A stretch of 64,000 bases of DNA. Origin: MGBC163016 sp910588905. GTDB taxonomy: Bacteria; Actinomycetota; Coriobacteriia; Coriobacteriales; Eggerthellaceae. Under the pieces are notes generated by a model. That model saw only the letters and a list, made by a program, of their open reading frames with translations, made no database searches and was not told the DNA's origin. Position 1 is the first letter of the stretch. Each line of letters opens with the position of its first letter. Shown one piece after another: positions 43,263-52,354 of the stretch. The DNA is taken from contig CAPGDO010000009.1 of the NCBI GenBank assembly GCA_948616985.1, positions 20,236-84,235 of the forward strand, given 5' to 3'. The position numbers and the translations under genes are program-made.

Positions 43263-44498
43263 CTAACACTCCAATTCGTCAGCTAACTGCTTCAAGAACA
43301 ACCCTACATCGGTGATGATGCCGATGGTCTGGAAGCTGCCCCTATCGGAGAGCTTCGTGACCACCGCCGGATTGATATCCACGCAGACCGTAGTCACCGA
43401 TGCAGGCAGCAGGTTTCCCGTGGCAATGGAATGCAGCATGGTGGACATCATGATGCAGGCTCCGGCCCGCTGACACCACAGGCGCATCTCCTCCTGAGCG
43501 CGCATGACATCCGTGATGACGTCCGGCAATGGCCCATCATCGCGGATGGACCCGGCAAGCACATAGGGTGTATCCGTCTCAACCAGGGCATGCATGAGCC
43601 CTGAGGTGAGCACCCCTTGCTCCACTGCCTCCTTGATGCCTCCGCAGGCGCGGATCTGGTTGATGGCCCGAAGATGATGCTCATGCCCAGCAGGCACCGG
43701 GATGCCCGTTGTCATGTCTATTCCCAAGGACGTGCCATAGAGCGCCGTCTCGATATCATGGGTAGCCACGGCATTGCCTCCGAAGAGCACGCTCACATAG
43801 CCTTCGCGCACCAATCGCTCAAGATGCACAGAGGCGCCGGTGTGGATGACAGCAGGCCCCGCCACCACGACAACAGCCTGCCCGCTCTGACGCACTTCCC
43901 TGAGCAGGTTCGCCACTTGGCGGATGATCTGGGCCTTGGGCTTCTCGCTGGATGCTGTGGAGTTCATGAACTCGAACTCCTCCCGTTCCCGCTCACGTTC
44001 TTGCAGGGTGACCCGCACACCTGCATCCCCCACCACAATGGGGTCCCCTTTGCGCACCTGGGAGATGGGCACGCCCCAGGCCCGATGGGCTTCCGCATCG
44101 ATGCAGACGCCCAGGTCCATCTCGGTACCCCACACCGGATACCACTGACCATCCATGCGCACAAGGGTGTCCAGGTTGGTGGTGGCGTAGAACCCCTCAG
44201 GGAAGACACCGTCAGCCGGAGCTGGTGCTGTACGCACGTTCTCAGGGTGCGAAGTCATCACACCTAAGCGCAGCAGCATGCGCAAAAGCTCGGTCAGGTG
44301 CTCTGCATCCCGGCCGAAGACGCGCATCCGCATGGTAGAAGGATTCTCATTGCCCCGCCCGATAGAGAAGGAGAGCACCTCGAAGGCACCGTCCAATTCC
44401 ACGATCCCGCCCATGATACGGGAGAGGATGTTCGAATCCACCAGATGGCCTTCAGCCTCGATATCCTCATATACGTTGTGATCGCGGATCTCATCCAT
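43263..44498 (-). CDS. TIGR00300-family protein (LOR/SDH-like; ornithine cyclodeaminase/ArgZ-type C-domain)
   Basis: 411 aa. The C-terminal two thirds carry the family blocks 'GPAVIHTGA', 'LFGGNAVATHDIETALYGTS', 'GHEHHLRAINQIRACGG', 'VLAGSIRDDGPLPDVITD' and 'VTKLSDRGSFQTIGIITDVG'. Members include archaeal ornithine cyclodeaminase and the C-terminal half of cyanobacterial ArgZ/AgrE, which convert ornithine to proline. The ArgZ arginine-dihydrolase half is absent. ATG 44498 follows GAGGTG. Ornithine cyclodeaminase is the likeliest activity; other amino-acid roles remain possible. Confidence 0.75.
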   Translation of the reverse strand: MDEIRDHNVYEDIEAEGHLVDSNILSRIMGGIVELDGAFEVLSFSIGRGNENPSTMRMRVFGRDAEHLTELLRMLLRLGVMTSHPENVRTAPAPADGVFPEGFYATTNLDTLVRMDGQWYPVWGTEMDLGVCIDAEAHRAWGVPISQVRKGDPIVVGDAGVRVTLQEREREREEFEFMNSTASSEKPKAQIIRQVANLLREVRQSGQAVVVVAGPAVIHTGASVHLERLVREGYVSVLFGGNAVATHDIETALYGTSLGIDMTTGIPVPAGHEHHLRAINQIRACGGIKEAVEQGVLTSGLMHALVETDTPYVLAGSIRDDGPLPDVITDVMRAQEEMRLWCQRAGACIMMSTMLHSIATGNLLPASVTTVCVDINPAVVTKLSDRGSFQTIGIITDVGLFLKQLADELEC

Positions 44499-44718
44499 TG
44501 GCGTGCACCTCGCCCTGTCTTCTCGGTGTATGTCATCTCAGTATCCCATGGCTTCCTGAACCAGAGAGGAGAAGCGGGGGCAACGTATAGGAACCTTCCG
44601 CGAAGAGCGACAGCTTGGAATCGGATCAGTCACTTTTGGGTTATATCCTCATCCCCCTTGTCGTGAAGACCCATAATGGCGAAGGAGGGCAAGCGAACAG
44701 CAGGAAGAGGGGGCGCCC

Positions 44719-45987
44719 ATGAAGAAGGAGACCATCGCCACTGGCTTGGCTCTCTTCGCCATGTTCTTCGGAGCAGGGAACCTGATCTTCCCACCTTATC
44801 TGGGCATGGAGAGCGGGGAGCTGTGGCCTGCAGGCTTGGCGGCCTTCGTGCTGATAGATGTGGTGTTGGCCTGCCTGGGGATCTACGCTCTCAATGCTGC
44901 CGGGGGCGGAGAGGTCGCCTTCGAACGCACCATAGGCAAGGTACCGGCTCTCATCCTCAATACCGCAGCCATCCTCTGCACGGGCCTGCTCATCGCCATG
45001 CCCCGCACAGCAGCCACCACCTATGAGATGGCCATCCAACCCAATTTCCAGGGATCCATCGACCTCCTCCCCTTCTCGCTGGTCTTCTTCGCTGTGGTGC
45101 TGGGCCTGACCATCCGAGAATCCAAGCTGGTAGACATCATAGGCAAGCTGCTCACACCTTTGCTGGTGCTGGGCATCGTGACGCTCATCATCACCGGGAT
45201 CGTGCATCCCCTAGGGCCTGTGGGAGAACCCCATTCCAGCCACGTCATCCAAGACGGTACCCTGGCAGGCTATCAGGCCATGGATATCATCTGCGTCATC
45301 GGCTACTCCATCATATTGAAAGACTCCCTGCGCTCTGAGGGGATAGATGACCGCAAGCGCGGGCTGCGCCTGATAGCTGCAGCCTCTCTCATAGCCGGTG
45401 TGCTGCTGACCCTCATCTACGGTGGTCTTACCTATCTCGGAGCCACTACGGGCCTCACCTTCGGACCTCAGCTCAACCAGGCTGAGCTCATCGTAGCCAT
45501 CACCTATGAGCTCATGGGGCAGACGGGTACCATCATCTTGGGAGTGGTGGTGGCTCTGGCCTGCCTGACCACAGCCATCGGGCTCATCGGGGCCACCGCG
45601 GCCTACTTCGAGCATATCACCGCAGGGCGCCTCACCTACCGCATGGGGGTCATCATCTGCACCCTGGCAGGCGTGCTCATCTGCAACTTGGGGCTGGATA
45701 TCATCATCAGCGCAGCCAGCCCGCTGCTCTCCTTGGTATGCCCCCCCTTCATGACCACCTTGGTGCTCATCCTCTTCCGCAAGCAGATCCCCTCGAAGCT
45801 CATCTACCAAGGAGCGGCTCTGGGAGCTTTCTTAGCAAGCCTCTTCTTGACTGCCCAGACCACCTTCGGCCTGATGCCCTGGGTGGAGATGCTCCCGCTA
45901 TTCAGCTACGGTTTCGCCTGGCTTCCCTTCGCTGTGATCGGAGGGGTCATAGGAGCTCTTCTGGCCAAGCTATGGAAGCGGGCATGA
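44719..45987 (+). CDS. brnQ: BrnQ branched-chain amino acid:cation symporter
   Basis: 422 aa with 12 membrane helices. The N-terminus 'GLALFAMFFGAGNLIFPPYLG' is highlighted by its FFGAGNLIFPP core, the hallmark of the BrnQ/LIVCS family (leucine, isoleucine, valine uptake with Na+ or H+). Later 'GLTYLGATTG' and 'NQAELIVAI' also fit. ATG 44719 follows AGAGGGGG. It is divergent from the TIGR00300 gene across 220 bp and followed by pckA 69 bp later, probably a separate unit. Confidence 0.93.
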   Translation: MKKETIATGLALFAMFFGAGNLIFPPYLGMESGELWPAGLAAFVLIDVVLACLGIYALNAAGGGEVAFERTIGKVPALILNTAAILCTGLLIAMPRTAATTYEMAIQPNFQGSIDLLPFSLVFFAVVLGLTIRESKLVDIIGKLLTPLLVLGIVTLIITGIVHPLGPVGEPHSSHVIQDGTLAGYQAMDIICVIGYSIILKDSLRSEGIDDRKRGLRLIAAASLIAGVLLTLIYGGLTYLGATTGLTFGPQLNQAELIVAITYELMGQTGTIILGVVVALACLTTAIGLIGATAAYFEHITAGRLTYRMGVIICTLAGVLICNLGLDIIISAASPLLSLVCPPFMTTLVLILFRKQIPSKLIYQGAALGAFLASLFLTAQTTFGLMPWVEMLPLFSYGFAWLPFAVIGGVIGALLAKLWKRA

Positions 45988-46056
45988 TCCGCCGTTCTCC
46001 CCGGTCGTTTTGAGGTACCATGCTCAATGAGATGACCCTCGACCATTGGTGGGACC

Positions 46057-47568
46057 ATGGATTGCACTGTGAACCTCTCAACTCCGAAGCTGATCGAGCT
46101 CTCCTTGGAACGAGGTGAGGGGAAGCTCTCGAACACTGGCTCTTTATCCGTCTTCACGGGAGCGCGAACGGGCCGGTCCGCGAAGGATAAGGCCATCGTT
46201 CACAATAGCGCCACTGAGGATTCCGTGGCCTGGGGAGATGTGAACCGTCCTGTCTCCCAGAAGACCTTCGATTCCCTCTTCTCTCGCCTGGAACGCTATC
46301 TGGAAGAGCGAAAGCCCTACGTCTTCGAAGGCTATGCAGGTGTTCGCCCCGAGCACGCCAAGGACTTCCGCATCATCTGCGAACTGGCCAGTCAGGCCCT
46401 CTTCATCTCCCAGCTTCTCCATCAAGGGGATATCCTGGAAGATGCGCCCTTCCAGATCCTGGTAGCCCCTGGATTCTCTTGCGAACCTGAGCGGGACGGC
46501 ACCCGAAGCGATGCTGCCATCATGATCGACTACCTCAACCGTCGCGCCCTCATCGCCGGTACGCGCTATGCCGGAGAGATCAAGAAGACGGTCTTCTCCA
46601 TCATGAACTTCCTCCTGCCTGCCGAAGGCGTCCTACCCATGCACTGTTCGGCGAACATGGCCCGAGATGGGCGCACGGCGGTGTTCTTCGGCCTTTCCGG
46701 CACAGGAAAGACCACCCTCTCCGCCGACCCCGCACGCCTGCTCATCGGGGATGACGAGCATGGCTGGGCCGATGATGGGGTATTCAACTTCGAAGCGGGC
46801 TGCTATGCGAAGTGCATAGACCTCGACCCCACCCGCGAACCAGAGATATATCAGGCCATTCGCTTCGGAGCTATGACAGAGAACGTGGTGATGGACCCGA
46901 AGAGCCGCGCCTTGTACTTCGCTGATGATTCCCTCACCGAGAACACCCGGGCCGCTTATCCGGTAGGCCATATCAGCAACACAGAACCGTCGGGCAAAGG
47001 CCGCGTTCCCTCCACCGTCATCTTCCTCACCGCTGATGCCTTCGGAGTGCTGCCGCCCATATCCCGGCTCAACCTCCAGCAGGCTATGTACTACTTCCTC
47101 TCGGGCTACACCTCTAAGGTGGCAGGTACGGAAGTAGGCATCACCGAACCGGAGCCCACGTTCTCCACCTGCTTCGGAGAGCCCTTCCTGCCCTTACAGC
47201 CGCAGGTCTATGCGCGCATGCTCAAAGAGAAGGTAGCCCAGGCAGGCTCAGAGGTGTTCTTGGTGAACACGGGCTGGAACGGCCGCGGCGAGCGCATGCC
47301 CCTCTCTCAGACCCGGGCCATGGTGAACGCCGCCCTCTCAGGAGAGCTGGCAGGAGCGGACTTCCGGACAGACCCCCTCTTCGGATTCCAGGTGCCCTTG
47401 AGCTGCCCTGGTTGTCCGGCTGATATCCTGGACCCGCGCACATCCTGGGAGGATAGCAACGCCTACGATGCCCAAGCACGCAAGCTGGCCGCCATGTTCC
47501 AAGAGAACTTCACCACTAAATACGGCTTCGTCTCAACTGATATAGCGGAAGCAGGCCCACAACTCTAA
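46057..47568 (+). CDS. pckA: ATP-dependent phosphoenolpyruvate carboxykinase
   Basis: 503 aa. Kinase motifs: P-loop 'GLSGTGKTTLSADP', kinase-2 'LIGDDEHGW', 'FNFEAGCYAK', and the ATP-type 'TGARTGRSAKDK' near residue 35. Catalyses oxaloacetate + ATP to PEP + CO2 + ADP. In anaerobes it often runs in the carboxylating direction and gains ATP. Slightly shorter than the usual ~530 aa because of a short N-terminus. The ribosome-binding site (GGTGGGA) is weak. It overlaps the convergent LOG gene by four bases. Confidence 0.96.
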   Translation: MDCTVNLSTPKLIELSLERGEGKLSNTGSLSVFTGARTGRSAKDKAIVHNSATEDSVAWGDVNRPVSQKTFDSLFSRLERYLEERKPYVFEGYAGVRPEHAKDFRIICELASQALFISQLLHQGDILEDAPFQILVAPGFSCEPERDGTRSDAAIMIDYLNRRALIAGTRYAGEIKKTVFSIMNFLLPAEGVLPMHCSANMARDGRTAVFFGLSGTGKTTLSADPARLLIGDDEHGWADDGVFNFEAGCYAKCIDLDPTREPEIYQAIRFGAMTENVVMDPKSRALYFADDSLTENTRAAYPVGHISNTEPSGKGRVPSTVIFLTADAFGVLPPISRLNLQQAMYYFLSGYTSKVAGTEVGITEPEPTFSTCFGEPFLPLQPQVYARMLKEKVAQAGSEVFLVNTGWNGRGERMPLSQTRAMVNAALSGELAGADFRTDPLFGFQVPLSCPGCPADILDPRTSWEDSNAYDAQARKLAAMFQENFTTKYGFVSTDIAEAGPQL

Positions 47569-48167
47569 CCCATGGGCAGGTTGGCTTCCGGGACCACTGG
47601 TGCGGAGGTGTCGGATGCGGGATGGGAAGCCCGTTCAGCCAAGAGCGCGATGAGCTCGTCAGTGGTCTGGGCGAAGACGAAGGCTGCTTCTACCTGGTCC
47701 TCTTCGATGAACCGCGCCTCCACCATGCGTTTGAGCAGTTCCTTGAGCCCAGTGTAGAAACCATCCAGGTCAAGGAAATAGCACGGACCCGGCGTCATCT
47801 GCAAGCGGATGCGGCTCATGATCTCTGCTATCTCCTCCAGAGTGCCCACGCCGCCAGGAAGAGCCACGAAGACATCGGCCAATTGGATCATGAGAGCCTT
47901 GCGCTCCTCCATGGTCTGCACCACATGAAGGCGCGTGAGGTCATGCTGAGCCACTCCGGCATCGATGAAGAATTGGGGTTCCACCCCACAGGCTTCGCCC
48001 CCCGCCTCCAAGCACGCAGCGGATACCTCGCCCATGAGCCCGATAGAGCTGCCCCCATAGATCAGGCCGTGGCCGCTCTCCCCTATCCAAGCTCCTAGCT
48101 GACGGGCAGCCTCCTTCAAGGGTGCCAGTGCTAGCGGGCTTGACCCGCAATAGACCGCGATATCCAT
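47565..48167 (-). CDS. LOG-family (TIGR00730) nucleotide 5'-monophosphate phosphoribohydrolase
   Basis: 200 aa, Rossmann-type. Signature 'PGGVGTLEE' and 'YGGSSIGLMG', with 'MEERKALM' before the active-site loop. The family releases adenine-type bases from cytokinin-like nucleotides, or hydrolyses purine nucleotides. Last gene of the long minus-strand run, 22 bp after ackA, and convergent with pckA. Confidence 0.9.
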   Translation of the reverse strand: MDIAVYCGSSPLALAPLKEAARQLGAWIGESGHGLIYGGSSIGLMGEVSAACLEAGGEACGVEPQFFIDAGVAQHDLTRLHVVQTMEERKALMIQLADVFVALPGGVGTLEEIAEIMSRIRLQMTPGPCYFLDLDGFYTGLKELLKRMVEARFIEEDQVEAAFVFAQTTDELIALLAERASHPASDTSAPVVPEANLPMG

Positions 48168-48189
48168 ATCCTCTGATCTCCTTTGAAGC

Positions 48190-49407
48190 TCACGAGGTCA
48201 TCTGACTGACCAGATTGTCCGTCTCTCGGGCGATGCGCATCTCCTCATCCGTGGTCACCACGCAGATCTTGATAGGGCTATCATCAATAGAGATGATGCG
48301 GTTCACGCCGATCTGGCCGATGACATCATTGCGTTCCTTGTCCAAGATCATGCCCATATGAGCCAGTCCGGCGAAGATGCGCTCACGCAACTCTGCAGAG
48401 TTCTCTCCGATGCCCGCTGTCATCACCACGGCATCGGTCCGCGTCATGGCCGCATAGAAGCCGCCGATGGCCTTTTGGATGCGATAGACGTACATGTCTA
48501 TGGCCAACTCTGCCTGCTGATCCCCCTCATCTACGGCATCGAGCACATCGCGCATGTCGCTAGACACCCCTGATACCCCCAGGATGCCGCTCTTGCGATT
48601 GAGGATGGTATCCATCTCGTCGAAGCTGATGCCCTCTCGGCGCATGATGTAGGTGATGATGGCTGGGTCTATGGAACCGGACCGAGTGCCCATCATGAGC
48701 CCTTCCAAGGGCGTGAAGCCCATAGTGGTATCGATGGACTTCCCATGGTTCACCGCAGTGATGGAGCCGCCATTGCCCAGATGGCAGGTGATGAGCCCTA
48801 AGTCGCGCAAAGGGCGCCCCAGGAGATTCGCTGCCTGCTGGGCTGCATAGCGATGGCTCGTTCCGTGGGCCCCATAGCGGCGGATGCGGTAGTGATCGTA
48901 GTACTCCATGGGGAGCGGATACATATAGGCCTTCGCAGGCATGGTGGTATGGAAAGCGGTATCGAACACAGCCACCTGGGGCGTATTCGGCATCATCTGG
49001 CGCATCATGTCTATGCAGGCATCCGCAGGAGGGTTATGGAGCGGTGCGAGCTCTTCGCAGAGAGCCAGCTTCTCCCGGGCACCATCGTCTATGAGGGCTG
49101 CCTTGCTGAAGTACTCGCCACCGGCCACCACCCGATTGCCGATAGCATCTATCTGCTCCAGACCGCTGATGGGGCTCTCCGGATCATCTACGAGGATATC
49201 AAGGAGCTTCCGCAGGCATTCCGGAACGCTCAGGCCCGCAACGCTGTAGGTGGTCTTATGGAACTCCGGCGTGAAGGATACGTTCATGTAGGCATCCGGC
49301 GTCCCCACCTTCTCAGCCAAGCAGCGCATGAGCGACACCTTGCCATCGGTCTCGATGAGCTGGCATTTCAGGCTTGAGCTGCCCGCATTCACCACCAATA
49401 CGCGCAT
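48190..49407 (-). CDS. ackA: Acetate kinase
   Basis: 405 aa. ASKHA fold with 'VLVVNAGSSSLK', 'AVFDTAFHTTMP', 'RYGAHGTSHRY', 'CHLGNGGSITAV' and 'TAGIGENS'. Makes ATP from acetyl phosphate. ATG 49407 follows GAGGAGG; the frame stays open upstream to 49509 but overlaps gpsA. No pta gene adjoins it, which is unusual because ackA is commonly paired with pta. Confidence 0.96.
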   Translation of the reverse strand: MRVLVVNAGSSSLKCQLIETDGKVSLMRCLAEKVGTPDAYMNVSFTPEFHKTTYSVAGLSVPECLRKLLDILVDDPESPISGLEQIDAIGNRVVAGGEYFSKAALIDDGAREKLALCEELAPLHNPPADACIDMMRQMMPNTPQVAVFDTAFHTTMPAKAYMYPLPMEYYDHYRIRRYGAHGTSHRYAAQQAANLLGRPLRDLGLITCHLGNGGSITAVNHGKSIDTTMGFTPLEGLMMGTRSGSIDPAIITYIMRREGISFDEMDTILNRKSGILGVSGVSSDMRDVLDAVDEGDQQAELAIDMYVYRIQKAIGGFYAAMTRTDAVVMTAGIGENSAELRERIFAGLAHMGMILDKERNDVIGQIGVNRIISIDDSPIKICVVTTDEEMRIARETDNLVSQMTS

Positions 49408-49420
49408 GGGTGCCTCCTCT

Positions 49421-50416
49421 TTAGAATTCCGCCCTGAGCGGACGCTCCAGTAACGTGCGAGCCACCAGCGCAGGATCAGCCCCCTGCCAGACCACCTGGC
49501 GGACCGCATCGGTCAAGGGCAGTTCCACCCCATGTCGGGTGCTCAGCACCTCCAGCGTCTTGCAGGCGATGGCCCCTTCCACCACCATGTGGGTATCCCG
49601 TTCGAAATCCTCCAGGGTCTTCCCGCAAGCGATATAATCCTCGCCGAAGCGCCGGTTGCGCGAATGGCGCGAAGTACAGGTGACCACCATGTCCCCACAG
49701 CCCGCCAAGCCCAAACAGGTGATGGCTTCGCCTCCGCACTGCTCTACCATGCGGCTCATCTCAGCCAGGCCGCGGGTGATGAGCATGGCTGCGGTATCAT
49801 CTCCCATCCCCAGCCCATAGGCGATGCCCACCGCTATGGCGATGACGTTCTTGAATGCCCCGCAAAGCTCCACCCCTACGATATCCTTTGAGGTATAGGT
49901 GCGGAAGTAGTCGGTAGCGAAGAGGCTCCGGAAGAAGAGGGCCGTATCCGCTGAGGGAGCCGCGCTGACAGCCCCTGACGGAACCCGATGGATGACCTCT
50001 TCGGCATGGGTAGGACCGGAGAGCACCCCGATCCGGTTGAGATCCCCTACCTCTTCAGCGAACACCTCTGCCGGAAGCGCCCCTGTCTCCGCCTCCACCC
50101 CTTTCGAGCAGATGACCACGGGAAGCTCTGCGGGCAAGAGGCCCTGCAGGCTGACGGCGGTAGACCGCAGGTACGCGGAAGGCGGCACCACAACACAAGC
50201 CTCAGCCCCTTCAAGGGCCTCAGCCACAGAGGTGGTGGCAACGACCTGCGAAGAGAGGACCGCATCCTTCAGGTAATCAGGGTTACGGTGCTCACGGTTT
50301 ATCCCCTCCGCCACGCTCTCGCGTCTCACGACAAGGGATACCTCTGAGCCCGCATCCGCCAACACCTGGGAGAGTGCCGTCCCCCAAGAACCCGAACCGA
50401 TGACGCAGACCTTCAT
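49421..50416 (-). CDS. gpsA: NAD(P)-dependent glycerol-3-phosphate dehydrogenase
   Basis: 331 aa. N-terminal nucleotide motif 'VIGSGSWGTAL', 'ICSKGVEAETG', the catalytic-lysine region 'ELCGAFKNVIAIAVG', and 'NRRFGEDY'. Reduces dihydroxyacetone phosphate to sn-glycerol-3-phosphate for phospholipid synthesis. ATG 50416 overlaps the plsY stop (ATGA), and plsY uses its product: a direct pathway coupling. Confidence 0.96.
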   Translation of the reverse strand: MKVCVIGSGSWGTALSQVLADAGSEVSLVVRRESVAEGINREHRNPDYLKDAVLSSQVVATTSVAEALEGAEACVVVPPSAYLRSTAVSLQGLLPAELPVVICSKGVEAETGALPAEVFAEEVGDLNRIGVLSGPTHAEEVIHRVPSGAVSAAPSADTALFFRSLFATDYFRTYTSKDIVGVELCGAFKNVIAIAVGIAYGLGMGDDTAAMLITRGLAEMSRMVEQCGGEAITCLGLAGCGDMVVTCTSRHSRNRRFGEDYIACGKTLEDFERDTHMVVEGAIACKTLEVLSTRHGVELPLTDAVRQVVWQGADPALVARTLLERPLRAEF

Positions 50417-51033
50417 GAACGCTCCTTCGTCTTGGAACCCAGCTTGCTCTCCGTTCCCTGCCTGAGACGACGCAGGTTCGAGCGATGGGCCCAGATGACC
50501 GTGAGAGCCGCCAGCGTGATGATGCCCACCGTGACCCACTGCCCCCAGAAGAGATGCAAAGCGATGAGGGGACAGGCAACGGCCGCCGTCACCGAACCAG
50601 CGGAAACATAGCGCGAAAGCGCCACGATGAGCGCGAAGAGCGCTATCTCAGCCAAAGCCCAGAGGGGCCCATAGAGGAAGAACAGGTATCCCACTGCCAC
50701 CGATATGCCCTTGCCCCCACGGAACTTGAGCCAAGGGCTGAAGATATGACCCCAAACGCAACCAAGGAAGCCCAAGGCCAAAGCCACGCTCCCTTCGGTG
50801 AAAAGGGTGACCAAGAGCCCCGCCAGAAGGCCCTTGCCAAGATCCAGCAGGAAGACAGCAGCGCCCCCCGCTTTCCCCATGGTGCGCAGGGCATTGGTGG
50901 CGCCGATGTTCCCAGACCCTTCATCGCGGATGTCCTTATGGAAGCCTATCCGAGAGACGATGACCCCCCAGGGGATAGAGCCCAGGAGGAACGTGCCCAC
51001 GAACAAGAGGGCCAAGATGAGCGGCTGATCCAT
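50413..51033 (-). CDS. plsY: Glycerol-3-phosphate acyltransferase PlsY
   Basis: 206 aa, about six membrane helices. Signatures: 'GSGNIGATNALR' and 'HIFSPWLKFRGGKGIS'. Transfers acyl from acyl phosphate to glycerol-3-phosphate. The C-terminus is basic. It lies between der (four-base gap) and gpsA (four-base overlap). The usual partner plsX is not in the window. Confidence 0.95.
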   Translation of the reverse strand: MDQPLILALLFVGTFLLGSIPWGVIVSRIGFHKDIRDEGSGNIGATNALRTMGKAGGAAVFLLDLGKGLLAGLLVTLFTEGSVALALGFLGCVWGHIFSPWLKFRGGKGISVAVGYLFFLYGPLWALAEIALFALIVALSRYVSAGSVTAAVACPLIALHLFWGQWVTVGIITLAALTVIWAHRSNLRRLRQGTESKLGSKTKERS

Positions 51034-51037
51034 GGGG

Positions 51038-52354
51038 CTAGTCCTTCTTCTTGAACTTGAAGCGCACAGGCGTGCCCGTCAGATCGAAGGCTTTGCGCAG
51101 GCGGTTCTCCAAGAAACGCTCGTAATTATCCGTTACCACATCAGGGCGGTTGCAGAAGAACGTGAGCTGCGGTGGGCAGGTACCCGTTTGGGTGACGTAC
51201 TTGATGCGCAGGACCGTCTTGCCCTTGGTCACCGTATGGCCCGTCTCTTGGATCTCTGCCAACCAACGGTTGAGGCGTCCGGTGGGAAGCGCACTGGAAA
51301 AGCCCTCGTAGGCTTGGTCGATGGCTTTCCAGACCCGCTCCACCCCTTTGCCGGTGAGGGCTGATATGGCGATGACGGGTGCATAGCTCACGAAGACCAG
51401 CTCATCCTCCAGATCGAAGCGCACCTTCTCCTTGGCTTCTGCCCCTTCGACGATATCCCACTTGTTCAGCACGATGACCAGGGCGCAACCACGCTCAGCG
51501 GCATAGTTGGCAACCCGCTGATCCTCATTGGTGACGCCCAGCGTCCCGTCGATCACCAGCACCGCTACATCAGCGCGATCTATGGCACGCAACGCACGCA
51601 CGAAGCCGTAGTACTCCACAGATTCGGTTATCTTGCTCTTCTGGCGCAGCCCAGCCGTATCGACGATGCGGAAGAGCTCCCCTTCATGCTCCACCAAGGT
51701 ATCCACTGCATCCCGGGTGGTACCGGCCACCGGGCTCACGATGGAGCGCTCGCCCTTGGTCATCTTATTGGTGAGCGATGATTTCCCCGCATTCGGCCGA
51801 CCGATGATGGCGATGTTGACCGCAGGCTCTTCGGGTTCCTGATCATCCAGCCCCGAAGCGCGAATGGCCTCCACTACCGCATCCAACAGATCCCCTGTGC
51901 CATGGCCATGGACCGAGGAGATGGGCCACGGCTCCCCCAGCCCCAGCTGATAGTATTCCCAGAGATCCCCTTCAGCATCGGGGTTATCCAGCTTGTTCAC
52001 CAGCAGGAATACGGGCTTGCCCGTGCGCTTCAGGATGCGCGCCACCTCTTCATCGTCCGCTTGCATCCCCGTGCGCCCATCCACCATGAACAGGATGATG
52101 TCCGCCTGGTCTTTCGCCTCGTAGGCTTGGGAGCGGATGGATATCTGGAAGTCGTCGTCGGTGCCCACCTCTATCCCTCCGGTGTCCACCAGCATGAAAT
52201 CCACGCCGTTCCAATCGGCCTCATGGTAGCTGCGGTCTCGGGTGACGCCGCGCATCTCATGGACGATGGCGTCATTGGTCTGGGCTATCTTGTTCACGAA
52301 GGTGGATTTGCCCACATTGGGGCGCCCCACCACTGCGATCATCGGCAATGCCAT
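51038..52354 (-). CDS. der: Ribosome biogenesis GTPase Der (EngA)
   Basis: 438 aa. Two tandem G domains: 'GRPNVGKSTFVNK', 'DTGGIEVG', 'NKLDN' and 'GRPNAGKSSLTNK', 'DTAGLRQK', 'NKWDI'. A KH-like C-terminus with 'FKFKKKD' follows. Required for 50S maturation. It overlaps the DUF512 gene by 16 bp. Confidence 0.97.
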   Translation of the reverse strand: MALPMIAVVGRPNVGKSTFVNKIAQTNDAIVHEMRGVTRDRSYHEADWNGVDFMLVDTGGIEVGTDDDFQISIRSQAYEAKDQADIILFMVDGRTGMQADDEEVARILKRTGKPVFLLVNKLDNPDAEGDLWEYYQLGLGEPWPISSVHGHGTGDLLDAVVEAIRASGLDDQEPEEPAVNIAIIGRPNAGKSSLTNKMTKGERSIVSPVAGTTRDAVDTLVEHEGELFRIVDTAGLRQKSKITESVEYYGFVRALRAIDRADVAVLVIDGTLGVTNEDQRVANYAAERGCALVIVLNKWDIVEGAEAKEKVRFDLEDELVFVSYAPVIAISALTGKGVERVWKAIDQAYEGFSSALPTGRLNRWLAEIQETGHTVTKGKTVLRIKYVTQTGTCPPQLTFFCNRPDVVTDNYERFLENRLRKAFDLTGTPVRFKFKKKD

